A stretch of DNA of 64,000 nucleotides, from assembly GCF_020860705.1 (NCBI RefSeq), contig NZ_JAJBTT010000032.1, positions 1 through 64,000 of the forward strand, written 5' to 3'. The stretch's first letter is position 1. Each line of letters begins with the position of its first letter. The stretch comes from Akkermansia sp. GTDB lineage: Bacteria > Verrucomicrobiota > Verrucomicrobiia > Verrucomicrobiales > Akkermansiaceae. Positions 8,770 to 17,321 of this stretch are shown here, piece after piece. A program made the translations under genes and the position numbers. Below the pieces are notes generated by a model. It saw only the letters and a program-made list of their open reading frames with translations. It had not been told where the DNA came from and did not search any database.

Positions 8770-9651
8770 CTATTCGTCAGCCTTTTTTCCCCTGGGCAAA
8801 GATTCTAAGGCCTCCCTCAGACCGTCCACGGGGTATCTCAGGGAATTGGCCAGGTGGCTGGTCATCAGGTCGCGGGCGATCTCATCCGTCGGGAACAGTT
8901 CCCGGAAGGGAATACGGTCTTTTTCCGGAACATGCAACCTGTTTTCCAGAACAAAAATATTGCTCACAAGGCTGGGGGTCCGGTTGCGGGGATCCTTGAA
9001 CAATTCCTTTCCCAATTCCAGCGCCTCCCGGGATTTGGAAGGAACGCGGGCGAGTGCGTAAAACTCCTTGCGGGCCGTCAGGGGGGGGGCTCCCAGCTCC
9101 CGGGCTTTGCGGTAGGCTTCCGCCGCCTTTTCAAAATCCGGCTGCCGGTAGGTATCACTGTACATGTTGCCCAGCAGGGACTGCAAATACCAGCTTCCGG
9201 GGTTGACGCTGATGCCTTTTTCCAGGAAGCGGCGGCCTTTCTGGATGTACTTCCGGAAGCCCTCGCGGCGTTCCATCGGGGAAAGGCGTTTGTTGTCCAG
9301 GTAACTGGAGGAGGCGTTGTTGCCCAGGTGCCACGAACCGTTGTCCCAGTAAAAATCGGAATGGGGGGCAAGAGAGGTGATCTGGTTGTAGCGGCGTTCC
9401 AGATTGGCCCAGTCGGAAATCAGGAAGCAGTCAAAGGCTTCCATGCTCAGCACGGCCGCCACCAGGGAGCGCAGCCCTCCCAGGGAAACCATGGCGAGCT
9501 GCTGTTCCAGATAGTCGGAAGAGGAAAGTTCCACCGGATCGTCCAGAAGCCGCGCGGCCTTCTCCTGCTCCAGGATATGGTTCTGCAAAGGCAGGCGAAT
9601 CATGCCGAAGCCCAGCAGGGCGATGATGAAAATGACGGTATTTTTCAGCAT
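8770..9651 (-). CDS. Membrane-anchored TPR-like protein
   Basis: About 293 residues from the ATG at 9651, which starts an N-terminal hydrophobic anchor (LKNTVIFIIALLGFGMI); a longer in-frame extension would overlap panE and has shadow-like composition. The remainder is helical, with tetratricopeptide-like units around residues 150-200: SWYLQSLLGNMYSDTYRQPD, then FEKAAEAYRKARELGAPPLT. No enzymatic motif is visible. It follows panE by about 20 bases and is probably the last gene of an fhs-panE operon. Likely a periplasm-facing protein-interaction protein; function unknown. Confidence 0.6.
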   Translation of the reverse strand: MLKNTVIFIIALLGFGMIRLPLQNHILEQEKAARLLDDPVELSSSDYLEQQLAMVSLGGLRSLVAAVLSMEAFDCFLISDWANLERRYNQITSLAPHSDFYWDNGSWHLGNNASSSYLDNKRLSPMERREGFRKYIQKGRRFLEKGISVNPGSWYLQSLLGNMYSDTYRQPDFEKAAEAYRKARELGAPPLTARKEFYALARVPSKSREALELGKELFKDPRNRTPSLVSNIFVLENRLHVPEKDRIPFRELFPTDEIARDLMTSHLANSLRYPVDGLREALESLPRGKKADE

Positions 9652-9671
9652 GATTCGTAACCAGGTTGGGG

Positions 9672-10589
9672 TTAGTCCATCTTCAGGCGCTTGCGGATGT
9701 CCTTGTCCAGGAGTTCCCATTCCGGCACGGATGCTCCGGCCTGCCGGGCCTTGGAAAGAGGATCTCCCCAAATGGCCGTGTATTCGACGGGGCGTCCTTC
9801 GTTGTAGTCCACGGCGCTGGAGGGGATGAAGGATCCCATGCTTTCCGTGCGGGAGAGGTGGAATTCAACCAGATCGTCCGGGAGTGTGTAGCCGCGGGCC
9901 TTGGCGGCCTGGACTACTTCCTCCATGATGCGGCGCGCCCGTGCGACGTTTTCCGGGTCCCGGTAGAGTTCCGCGATGCTGATACCCCCCAGCGCCAGGC
10001 ACAGTCCGTTGAAGGGGATGTTCCATACGAGCTTGTACCACTGGATTTGCTCCGCGGCATCAAAGGCGCGCGTCCTGATGCCGGCTTTGGCGAACAGGTC
10101 GGAGAGTTCCGCCGCCTGTTCAGAGCCTTCCGGGGAGGGGACGAAGGGGGCAAACTGGATGTTGCCGCCTTCCAGATGGTTGACGTGGCCCGGTTCCGCC
10201 CGCATGGCGCAGATGAAGCACAAGCCCACATAGATGCGGTCCGCCGGAATGATGTTGGCGATTTCTTCCGCGTTCCCCATGCCGTTCTGGAGGGTGACGA
10301 CAACCGTATCCGGTCCCATCAACGGAGGAAGGGCCTTGGAAAAGCCGGAATTCGCCGTGCTTTTCCACGCGACGACGACCAGGTCCACCGGGCCGACTTC
10401 CGCCGCATCCCGGTATACCTTGATATGGGGCAGGGAGATATCTCCATGCAGGCTTTTCACTTCCAGACCGTGTTTTTTCAGGTAGTCGTATTCCGAACGT
10501 ACGATGAAGGATACGTCCTGGCCCGATTCCTGAAGCCTGGCTCCGTAGTAGCAGCCGAGGGCTCCTGCTCCCAGAATGGCGATTTTCAT
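9672..10589 (-). CDS. panE: 2-dehydropantoate 2-reductase (ketopantoate reductase)
   Basis: 305 residues, full length for the ApbA/PanE family. It reduces 2-dehydropantoate to pantoate with NADPH, a step toward pantothenate and coenzyme A in the cytoplasm. The N-terminus is a Rossmann nucleotide-binding motif (MKIAILGAGALGCYYGARL). Further family marks are LVVVAWKST, then VVTLQNGMGNAEEI, and the catalytic-region Lys in QWYKLVWNIPFNGL. The C-terminal helical domain contains the usual SMGSFIPSSAVDYNEGRPVE segment. It lies 41 bases downstream of fhs and is probably cotranscribed with it, linking one-carbon metabolism and CoA synthesis (inference). Confidence 0.93.
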   Translation of the reverse strand: MKIAILGAGALGCYYGARLQESGQDVSFIVRSEYDYLKKHGLEVKSLHGDISLPHIKVYRDAAEVGPVDLVVVAWKSTANSGFSKALPPLMGPDTVVVTLQNGMGNAEEIANIIPADRIYVGLCFICAMRAEPGHVNHLEGGNIQFAPFVPSPEGSEQAAELSDLFAKAGIRTRAFDAAEQIQWYKLVWNIPFNGLCLALGGISIAELYRDPENVARARRIMEEVVQAAKARGYTLPDDLVEFHLSRTESMGSFIPSSAVDYNEGRPVEYTAIWGDPLSKARQAGASVPEWELLDKDIRKRLKMD

Positions 10590-10630
10590 GGTGTGCGGTG
10601 AGGGTTGTTTGTCTTCTCGCGGGGAGATTG

Positions 10631-12253
10631 TCAGAGTCCCTGGACGTTCCCCTTGTTGTCCAGATAGATGTGCATGGCGTTCGGTGAAACGGGCAGGGCC
10701 GGCATGCGCATGATTTCTCCGCAGAGGGCCACCAGGAAGCCGGCTCCGTTGGCAATTTCAAAGTCGCGCACGGTGACAGTAAATCCGGTGGGGCGCCCGC
10801 GAAGACGGCCGTTGTCGGAAAGGGAATTCTGGGTTTTTGCCATGCAGATGGGCAAGTCCGTCAGGCGACTGGCTTCAAACTGGGCCAGCTTCTTTTTGGC
10901 AGCAGGCGTCAGTTCCACGCCGTCCGCTCCGTAAATGCTGCGGGCGATGATGTTGAGCTTTTCCTCCACGGGCAGGGCGGATTCATAGAGGGGTTTGAAA
11001 GGAGCTGAGGGTTTGTCCGCGGCTTCCACCACCATTTGGGCCAGGTCTTTGCCTCCTTCTCCGCCCTGGGAGAAGATGTCCGCAATGGCGCAGGGAATGC
11101 CGCGTTCCGCGCAGTGCGCCACAATGGCGTCCAGTTCTTCCCGGGAGTCATCAAAGAATTTGTTGACGGCCACTACCACGGGCCGATTGTAGTGGGCGGC
11201 GGCGTCCAGATGGGCGTCCAGGTTGGCAAGGCCCTTTTTCAGCGCGGCCACGTCCGTGTTTTTCAGATCCACCAGGGCGGTGCCGCCGTGCATTTTCAGG
11301 GCGCGCGCCGTGGCCACGATGACGATGGCGGCGGGGTCCAGGCCGGATTGGCGGCATTTGATGTCCAGGAATTTTTCCGCACCCAGGTCAAACGCAAATC
11401 CGGCTTCCGTGACGGCATAGTCTCCAAAGTGCAGGGCCATCTTGGTAGCCAGCACGGAGTTGCAGCCGTGGGCGATGTTGGCAAACGGGCCGCCGTGTAG
11501 GAAGCAGGGCACCCCTTCCACAGTCTGGACCAGGTTAGGCATCAGGGCATCTTTCAGCAGGGCCATGACGGAGCCGGTGATGCCCAGTTCCCTGGCGAAG
11601 ACAGGCTTGTCATCCGTCGTGAATCCGATCACGATGCGGTTGATGCGGTCTTCCATGTCCTTGTAGGAGGTGGCGAGGCACAGGCACGCCATGATTTCCG
11701 AAGCCGGAGTGATGTCAAAGCCCGTTTCACGCGGAAATCCCTGCTTGTTGAGTCCCACGATGATGGAGCGCAGGGAACGGTCATTCATGTCCATGACCCG
11801 CTTCCAGGTGACTTTGCGTTCGTCAATGTTCAGCGTGTGGAAGAACATGGCGTTGTCAATGATGGCGCTGATGAGGTTGTGGGCGGAGGTGATGGCATGG
11901 AAGTCCCCCGTGAAGTGCATGTTGATTTCATCCGGAGGCGTCAGGGAGCTTTTACCGCCACCCGTGGCGCCGCCCTTGCGGCCGAATACAGGACCCATGG
12001 AGGGCTGGCGAAGCGCCAGGCAGGCTTTTTTGCCAATGGCCTGCAAGCCCTGGGCCAAGCCGATGGAGACGGTCGTTTTCCCTTCTCCGGAAGGGGTAGG
12101 CGTGATGGCGGAAACCAGAATAAGTTTGCCGGGAGCAGCCGGTTTGCCGAGTACGTCCAGGGAGATTTTGGCCTTGTTGCGGCCGAAGGGGATCACGTCG
12201 TTTTCATCGACGCCCAGCTTGTTGACACAATCGGAGAATGCAGGAGTGACCAT
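10631..12253 (-). CDS. fhs: Formate-tetrahydrofolate ligase
   Basis: About 540 residues from the ATG at 12253. It uses ATP to join formate to tetrahydrofolate, giving 10-formyl-THF for purine and formyl-Met synthesis. The P-loop region TPTPSGEGKTTVSIGLAQG, then RQPSMGPVFGRKGGATGGG and HFTGDFHAITSAHNL are hallmark family blocks. A longer in-frame start at 12304 (557 residues) exists, but its extra 17 residues look unlike the family, and a good promoter sits exactly 6 bases upstream of the ATG at 12253, which would make the shorter form leaderless. Peptide or transcript-end data would settle the start. panE follows closely. Confidence 0.93.
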   Translation of the reverse strand: MVTPAFSDCVNKLGVDENDVIPFGRNKAKISLDVLGKPAAPGKLILVSAITPTPSGEGKTTVSIGLAQGLQAIGKKACLALRQPSMGPVFGRKGGATGGGKSSLTPPDEINMHFTGDFHAITSAHNLISAIIDNAMFFHTLNIDERKVTWKRVMDMNDRSLRSIIVGLNKQGFPRETGFDITPASEIMACLCLATSYKDMEDRINRIVIGFTTDDKPVFARELGITGSVMALLKDALMPNLVQTVEGVPCFLHGGPFANIAHGCNSVLATKMALHFGDYAVTEAGFAFDLGAEKFLDIKCRQSGLDPAAIVIVATARALKMHGGTALVDLKNTDVAALKKGLANLDAHLDAAAHYNRPVVVAVNKFFDDSREELDAIVAHCAERGIPCAIADIFSQGGEGGKDLAQMVVEAADKPSAPFKPLYESALPVEEKLNIIARSIYGADGVELTPAAKKKLAQFEASRLTDLPICMAKTQNSLSDNGRLRGRPTGFTVTVRDFEIANGAGFLVALCGEIMRMPALPVSPNAMHIYLDNKGNVQGL

Positions 12254-12259
12254 ATATTC

Positions 12260-12288
12260 ATGATGCCGGAAGCCTTCTCTTTTTGCAA
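12260..12288 (-). promoter_or_regulatory. Promoter of fhs, leaderless geometry
   Basis: On the minus strand TTGCAA (12283-12288), a 17-nt spacer, and CATCAT (12260-12265). Only 6 bases separate the -10 box from the ATG at 12253, so transcription should begin at or next to the start codon. Confidence 0.45.
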
Positions 12289-12605
12289 GAAGGTTCACGG
12301 GCATTCATGTGGCGGAAACGGAGATGTTTTCAGCCATCATGGGAATGGAGGACGGAAAGACTGGTGTTCAAGGGAGGCACATGCCGAGGGGAGGGGAAGG
12401 GGAAAAATTGAACGGGCGGGCACTGTTGGTTTTAAGCGAAGGCCGGGAGGCCTTCGTTCCCAAGTGGAGGTGTTTTTGAAGCCGCGGGAATGTGTCCTTC
12501 CTCGGTGTTTTCTAAGAGAAGTGCTCCTGGGAATGAGGGCCTCCGGCCCTTATAAAAAATTCTTTTGAAGCCGGGGTTCTTTAAGAAAGAAGCTGCTTTA
12601 AATAT
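12289..12605. other. Gene-free stretch between fhs and the DUF1287 gene
   Basis: No convincing coding frame. It holds a perfect 8-bp inverted repeat with a 4-nt loop (CGAAGGCC at 12437-12444 and GGCCTTCG at 12449-12456) and a perfect 6-bp one (AGGGCC at 12536-12541 and GGCCCT at 12545-12550). Neither is followed by a T-run on the strand needed, so they are not ordinary terminators. Confidence 0.5.
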
Positions 12606-13184
12606 TTACCGCTTCAGTATAGGGCGGTAGTGGCCGGTAATGGTAAAGCGGAACAGGCAGTCTTCTTCCCGCGTGCCTGAGCCGATGTTGTGAATGATCA
12701 GGGGAGTGCCTTCCTCCGTTTTTTTATCCGAAACAATGCCGATGTGGGGAACGCTGTCGGCCAGGTTCCACGTAACCAGGTCGCCGGGTTGGTAGTCCGC
12801 TGCCGTTTTGGTAATGGGAAGCGACCATCCCTGCCTGCTGAAGTAGGTGCGGAGGTTGGGAACCCTCCGGTGGTCAATGCTGCGGTCCGTGGTTTTCAGG
12901 CCCCATATGTTAGGGTATTTGGAGAAGTGGGCCTTCATGTCCTCATGCACGGCTTTCTGGAGGTCCAGGCCGAAGGCCCTCATGGCGCGGATAACCACGT
13001 CCGTGCATACCCCGGTTTCCTTGGGAATATCCCCGTTGGGGTAGGGGATGGACTGGTAGCCGGCATTGTAGGAGACCGTTACCCCTATCTGTTCGCGTGC
13101 CTTGGTAGCCAGTGCTGCATTGTCCGCCATCAGGCACGCGGAACAGGAAAGGAACAGGAGGGAGAGAAGCGCTGTCAATTTCAT
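12606..13184 (-). CDS. Secreted DUF1287 family protein
   Basis: About 192 residues from the ATG at 13184, which starts a signal peptide (MKLTALLSLLFLSCSACLMA); an in-frame extension upstream to 13265 would displace it. The body shows the DUF1287 pattern in order: AREQIGVTVSYNAGYQSIPY, then PNGDIPKETGVCTDVVIRA, VHEDMKAHF and IDHRRVPNLRTYFSRQGWSL, then DLVTWNL and PHIGIVSD. The Cys in GVCTDVV and the His in PHIGIV look like the Cys-His pair of NlpC/P60-like hydrolases, so a cell-wall amidase or peptidase in the periplasm is plausible but unproven. It starts 31 bases after purD and may be cotranscribed with it. Confidence 0.8.
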   Translation of the reverse strand: MKLTALLSLLFLSCSACLMADNAALATKAREQIGVTVSYNAGYQSIPYPNGDIPKETGVCTDVVIRAMRAFGLDLQKAVHEDMKAHFSKYPNIWGLKTTDRSIDHRRVPNLRTYFSRQGWSLPITKTAADYQPGDLVTWNLADSVPHIGIVSDKKTEEGTPLIIHNIGSGTREEDCLFRFTITGHYRPILKR

Positions 13185-13215
13185 AGGGTAGCTGGGTTGA
13201 AAAAAGAGAGAACGA

Positions 13216-14472
13216 TCAGACGAAGCTGGCAAAGCCAATGTCCGGGCGGCGCTGCATGCCGTCAAATTGGACCTTCTTGGTTTCGTTATGAGCGCGCTGG
13301 CGCGCTTCGGAGAGGGTTTCTCCCTGCGCTACGACGGCCAGCACGCGGCCGCCGTTGGTTTCATAACAGTTTTTGTCCGCGTTCCATCTGGTGCCGGCAT
13401 GGTAAACGGAGGCATTCGCAACGTTGTCCAGTCCCTGGATGGTGTCGCCGGAGTGGGAAGTTTCCGGATATCCTTTGGAGGCCAGCACGCAGCAGACGCT
13501 CCAGCCGTTTTTGAAGGAGATTTCTTCCGGTGTGAATTCCCCCCTGGCTCCATGCAGACAGAAAGAGGCCAGATCCCCGGAGAGCAGGGGCATGACGGCC
13601 TGGCATTCCGGGTCACCGAAGCGGCAGTTGTATTCAATCACCTTGGGGCCGTTCGGGGTGAGCATGAGGCCGAAGTACAGGAAACCGCGGTAGGGCAGGC
13701 CGTCTTTTTTCAGGCCGGCCACCGTGGGAGCCACGATTTCCTTTTCAATGCGTTCCAGCATGTCCGGCTCCACCAGCTGGCGGGAGGCCACCGCGCCCAT
13801 GCCGCCTGTGTTGGGTCCCGCGTCGCCTTCCTTGAGGCGTTTGTAGTCCCGTGCCGGGCAGAGGATGAGGTAGTGGTCGTCCACCAGGGCGCCGAAGATG
13901 GAGACTTCCGGCCCGGTCAGGAATTCTTCCACCAGCAGGCGCCCTTCACCAAAGCGCCTGTCCGTAAACACTTCTTTCAGGAAGGCTTCCGCTTCCTCCT
14001 GGCTCATGCAGACGGCCACGCCCTTTCCGGCGGCCAGTCCGTCGAATTTCAGCACGGTGGGATAAACGCCGTTGATGAATTTCCGGGCTTCCTCCAGCGT
14101 GGCGGCCACATGGGCCTGCCCGGTAGGTATGTGGTGGCGGAGCAGGAAGTCCTTGGCAAATTCCTTGCTGGCTTCCAGCTGGGCGCTTTCCTTCACCGGT
14201 CCCCAGCAGGGGATGCCTACGTGGGCGCAGGCATTCGCCAGGCCTTCATCCTTGACCAGGTAACTTTCCTCCCCGGCTACGCAGAGGTCCAATTTATTGG
14301 AGACCATCCAGTCGATCAGCGTGGGCAAATCGCTGGCTGGGATGGGGGAGGCCAGACGGTTGATGGCGTCGCTGCCGGGAAAACAGTACATTTCCGGTGC
14401 AGAGGGGGATTCCTTGAGAGCCTTGACCAGCGCGTGTTCACGCCCACCTTTTCCAATAACGGCGATTTTCAT
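13216..14472 (-). CDS. purD: Phosphoribosylamine-glycine ligase (GARS)
   Basis: 418 residues. ATP-dependent ligation of glycine to phosphoribosylamine, the second step of purine synthesis. The N-terminus MKIAVIGKGGREHALVKAL is the family's standard start and fixes the ATG at 14472; the same frame continues upstream but only as non-homologous sequence. ATP-grasp marks: VLKFDGLAAGKGV, then PARDYKRLKEGDAGPNTGGM and VIEYNCRFGDPECQ. A promoter lies directly upstream and predicts a leaderless or nearly leaderless mRNA. The DUF1287 gene follows after 31 bases. Confidence 0.95.
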   Translation of the reverse strand: MKIAVIGKGGREHALVKALKESPSAPEMYCFPGSDAINRLASPIPASDLPTLIDWMVSNKLDLCVAGEESYLVKDEGLANACAHVGIPCWGPVKESAQLEASKEFAKDFLLRHHIPTGQAHVAATLEEARKFINGVYPTVLKFDGLAAGKGVAVCMSQEEAEAFLKEVFTDRRFGEGRLLVEEFLTGPEVSIFGALVDDHYLILCPARDYKRLKEGDAGPNTGGMGAVASRQLVEPDMLERIEKEIVAPTVAGLKKDGLPYRGFLYFGLMLTPNGPKVIEYNCRFGDPECQAVMPLLSGDLASFCLHGARGEFTPEEISFKNGWSVCCVLASKGYPETSHSGDTIQGLDNVANASVYHAGTRWNADKNCYETNGGRVLAVVAQGETLSEARQRAHNETKKVQFDGMQRRPDIGFASFV

Positions 14473-14480
14473 ACGCGACA

Positions 14481-14509
14481 AGTATGCCGGGACGGACCGA
14501 TTTTGCCAA
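14481..14509 (-). promoter_or_regulatory. Promoter of purD, nearly leaderless geometry
   Basis: Minus-strand TTGGCA (14504-14509), 17-nt spacer, CATACT (14481-14486), then 8 bases to the purD ATG at 14472. The boxes match the sigma-70 consensus at 5 and 4 of 6 positions. No Shine-Dalgarno can fit in such a short leader. Confidence 0.5.
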
Positions 14510-14674
14510 GCTGAAATGAATGGGGAAGGCCGTCTCCGGCATCCGTTTTTTCCCGGAAGGAACGCGCAGGTATTCCGATGCTTTATCGTGGAGCTTCCTG
14601 ATTGCGGAGCCGGTTTCCCATGGATGCCTTTCAACCGTCTGGGCGCCTCCATCCTTGAGGGAATTACGGCCATG

Positions 14675-14708
14675 AAAAGGCCGCCTGACACGGAGGAGAG
14701 GCGGCCTT
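14675..14708 (-). terminator. Rho-independent terminator of ssb
   Basis: AAGGCCGCCT (14677-14686) and AGGCGGCCTT (14699-14708) form a perfect 10-bp stem with a 12-nt loop. On the minus strand the stem is followed by a short U-run (complement of 14675-14678), just past the ssb stop. Confidence 0.75.
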
Positions 14709-14737
14709 GGAAAAAGAAGAGGACGTGTCCGGAGAGT

Positions 14738-15235
14738 TTAGAACGGGATTTCGTCGTCCATGTCTCCAAAGTCGTTGGACGGCTGGTTGGAGGGCATGGG
14801 GGGAGGATTGTAGTTCTGGGCCGGACGGGATTGTCCGGGGGCGCTGGCACGGGGAGCTCCCTGGGGCTGCTGGCGCGGGGCGCCGCCCATTTCACCTTCA
14901 CCGCCGCGCGGGAAGAGCTGGATGTTTTCCCCGATCACGCGCAGCTTGGTGCGCTTCTGGCCGGAGGCCTTGTCTTCCCAGGAGTCCAGTTGCAGGCGCC
15001 CTTCCACAAAGACTCCGCGGCCCTTGCTGAGGTAGTTGCCTGCCACTTCCGCCTGGCGGTTCCAGAGGGTAACGTCCACGAAGGTGGTTTCTTCCTGGCG
15101 TTCGCTGTTGTCTCCCGCATAGTAGCGGTTGATGGCAAGGCGGATGTCCGTAACGGCCGTGCCCTTGGGGGTGTAGCGCAGTTCGGGATCGGCGGTCAGG
15201 TTGCCCATTAAGAAGACTTTGTTGAGATTGGCCAT
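14738..15235 (-). CDS. ssb: Single-stranded DNA-binding protein
   Basis: 165 residues. Binds ssDNA as a tetramer in replication, repair and recombination. The OB fold covers about residues 1-110, with MANLNKVFLMGNLTADPELR at the start and FVDVTLWNRQAEVAGNYLSK in the middle. A Gly/Pro/Gln-rich flexible linker follows (about 113-155), and the protein ends in the acidic partner-binding tip GDMDDEIPF. Length and layout are typical. It appears monocistronic: it has its own terminator and a candidate promoter about 80 bases upstream. Confidence 0.95.
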   Translation of the reverse strand: MANLNKVFLMGNLTADPELRYTPKGTAVTDIRLAINRYYAGDNSERQEETTFVDVTLWNRQAEVAGNYLSKGRGVFVEGRLQLDSWEDKASGQKRTKLRVIGENIQLFPRGGEGEMGGAPRQQPQGAPRASAPGQSRPAQNYNPPPMPSNQPSNDFGDMDDEIPF

Positions 15236-15316
15236 ATGGATGGGTGTTAACGAGGGTGTATGGTAAAATAGGAGAAAGACGCCTTGCCGTTTGGGGCGTG
15301 TGGTCGGTCGATAGGG

Positions 15317-15345
15317 ATTATGGCCCTATGCGGGGCCTTGTGCAA
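15317..15345 (-). promoter_or_regulatory. Candidate promoter of ssb
   Basis: Minus-strand TTGCAC (15340-15345), 17-nt spacer, CATAAT (15317-15322, 5 of 6 to TATAAT). This would give a leader of roughly 75 bases before the ssb ATG at 15235. Confidence 0.4.
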
Positions 15346-15424
15346 TACTAAATTGTGGAATCGTTCTTCATCATGTCTCCTTTCTACATTGCATTCGTCA
15401 TGGAACCGTGGAAACTTTACCTCC

Positions 15425-16645
15425 ATGAGTTTCAAGCAACGGCGGCGAAATGGGCTGTTCCGGGTTTCCTGGGGCATGTGCCTTCTGCTGTCCGTGCTTG
15501 TGCACCTGTTTTTACTGACGGGGAGCTACCTGGTTCCGGAAGAATGGCTGGTTTCTCCGCGGCCAGCGGAAGCGGCGCGGCGGCAAGTGGTGGTGAGCGC
15601 GCGCATGGTGAAGCGGGTGGAACAACCCCAGCAGGGAGGCCGGAGACAAACGCCGGAGGAGCACCTGCCTTCCATCGTGAAGACGAATGAGGAACAGGAG
15701 AGCGCCACCAAGCCGGAGACTCCCAAATTCCAGAGCAACCGGAACACGCGTGCGGAAGGCGGCCGCAAGGATCCGGACAGCAGCAGGGACATGCCTGCCC
15801 AGGACGGCGTGGAACGGGAAAACGGGGAGATTGTCCTTTTTGACCAGCAGAGGCAGGACGGCGACATGAACCATGAACGGGACGGCAGCAAGAATGCCGC
15901 CCCAGGAGCTTCCGTCAACGTTCCCTTCCAGCCTCTGGAACCGTCCATGCCTCCCACCGGCCATCCGGATTCCTTGACTCATTCTCCCAGCAAGACAGGC
16001 GTTCCCGGCCCTTCAAGCGAGGAAGGCCTGGCCCGGCAGAATCTCAGACCGGCGCAGGAAAGGGCCATGCAGCTGCCCCATGTGGTGACGGTTCCCCATC
16101 CCGGCGAGCCGGAAAAGCCGGACCCTCTTCAGGAACTGGCCAAGAGCATCGCGAAGGGCACCAACAGCCCCCCCATGAATCTTCCCCATCTGAATCTGCC
16201 GCCCAATACGCGGCCGGTGCAGAAACAGCCCTTGTACGATCCCATGTTTAATGCGGAAAGCCAGCCCGGCTTCAAGACGCATGAAGTGAAGACCAAGCAG
16301 ACGGGCAAATTCAGTTTTGGTCGCCGTCCAACGCTAGATGTGGCAGCCTCCCCCATGGGCATGTACCAGACGATTGTTTACCGGGCCATCGGGGAACAGT
16401 GGTACCGCCAGTGTGACTTGAACCGCGACCTGATCGTTACCGGAACCGTGCGCATCCGTATTCTGATTAACAAGAACGGCAAGGTTTCCTCCATGAGGCA
16501 GACTTCCCGCGTGGGAGCCAGTGAAGTTCAAAAATCCTTTACCTTCCTCGCCATTAAACTCGCCAAGTTGCCTGCGATGCCGCCGGAGGTGAAAAAGGAC
16601 CTCGTCGGGGAATCGCTGGAAATGTACTTCGACTTTAATTTTTAA
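15425..16645 (+). CDS. TonB/TolA-like energy-transducing protein
   Basis: 406 residues from the ATG at 15425 (MSFKQRRRNGLFRVSWGMC); the frame is open further upstream but without a credible start. A single N-terminal transmembrane helix (about residues 15-35) is followed by a long Pro/Glu/Gln/Arg-rich spacer that could cross the periplasm, and a C-terminal domain (about 310-406) with GTVRIRILINKNGKVSSMRQ, the strand pattern of TonB C-termini. Directly followed by exbB- and exbD-like genes, so it probably receives proton-motive energy from them and drives outer-membrane transport. The spacer is longer than in typical TonB. TolA is an alternative. Confidence 0.75.
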   Translation: MSFKQRRRNGLFRVSWGMCLLLSVLVHLFLLTGSYLVPEEWLVSPRPAEAARRQVVVSARMVKRVEQPQQGGRRQTPEEHLPSIVKTNEEQESATKPETPKFQSNRNTRAEGGRKDPDSSRDMPAQDGVERENGEIVLFDQQRQDGDMNHERDGSKNAAPGASVNVPFQPLEPSMPPTGHPDSLTHSPSKTGVPGPSSEEGLARQNLRPAQERAMQLPHVVTVPHPGEPEKPDPLQELAKSIAKGTNSPPMNLPHLNLPPNTRPVQKQPLYDPMFNAESQPGFKTHEVKTKQTGKFSFGRRPTLDVAASPMGMYQTIVYRAIGEQWYRQCDLNRDLIVTGTVRIRILINKNGKVSSMRQTSRVGASEVQKSFTFLAIKLAKLPAMPPEVKKDLVGESLEMYFDFNF

Positions 16646-16686
16646 CAACCTACCATCCTACCAACACTATTCACTGATCCATCACC

Positions 16687-17313
16687 ATGAACTTTATCAA
16701 GGACTGCATCACATTCTTCCAGGCGGGCGGCATTTTCATGTATCCGCTGGCTGCCTGTTCCGTGCTTCTCATTGCGGCGGTTATTTACCGCATGTTCAAT
16801 ATGAAGAGAAGCATCATCTGCCCCCCCAGGCTGATCCGGGCCGTGGAGCAATATACCCACGGCGCTCTGGAACGCAGTGAGCTGGAGAATATTGCCTTGG
16901 ATTCGGATTCCGTGGAAGGCCGCCTGGTGCTGGACGCCCTGAATTCTCCGCTGGAAGATGAAGCCTCCCTGAAGGAGATGATCCAGGTGAAGGCCCGTGA
17001 AGAGTTCGTGATGCTCCAGGCGGGGCTTCCCCTGATGGACATGATTGTGATGATCGCTCCCATGTTCGGCATTTTGGGGACGGCCAGCGGCCTGGTGCAG
17101 ATTTTCAGCGTTTTCGGCATGGATGAGAGCCACGGCATGATTGCCCAGGGGATTGCCCAGGCGCTGAATACGACGATTGCCGGTCTGGCGATCGCCACTC
17201 CCGCGGTGATCGCCCATGTTTATTATTCCCGCAAGCTGGAGCGCATTTCCGCCTCCATGGAAGTTCTGCTGACGGAGCTGATTTCCTTCCGCTGCCATCA
17301 TTCCCAATCCTGA
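16687..17313 (+). CDS. MotA/TolQ/ExbB-family proton channel protein
   Basis: 208 residues, three predicted membrane helices: residues about 13-33, and two near the C-terminus in GLPLMDMIVMIAPMFGILGT and IAQALNTTIAGLAIATPAVI, which are the conserved ExbB/TolQ blocks including pore-lining Thr residues. With the downstream ExbD-like protein it should form the proton-driven stator that energises the upstream TonB-like protein. It lies 41 bases after that gene and 8 bases before the exbD-like gene. Confidence 0.88.
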   Translation: MNFIKDCITFFQAGGIFMYPLAACSVLLIAAVIYRMFNMKRSIICPPRLIRAVEQYTHGALERSELENIALDSDSVEGRLVLDALNSPLEDEASLKEMIQVKAREEFVMLQAGLPLMDMIVMIAPMFGILGTASGLVQIFSVFGMDESHGMIAQGIAQALNTTIAGLAIATPAVIAHVYYSRKLERISASMEVLLTELISFRCHHSQS

Positions 17314-17321
17314 CCCAGGCC

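Noticed and set aside
12437..12550. The two GC-rich hairpins after fhs as terminators
   Set aside because: No T-run follows on the relevant strand for any neighbouring gene.
12304..13265. Longer N-termini for the DUF1287 gene, purD, gltX, aroA and actC
   Set aside because: In each case the extra residues have no family similarity, lack a hydrophobic signal where one is needed, or run into the neighbouring gene or promoter.
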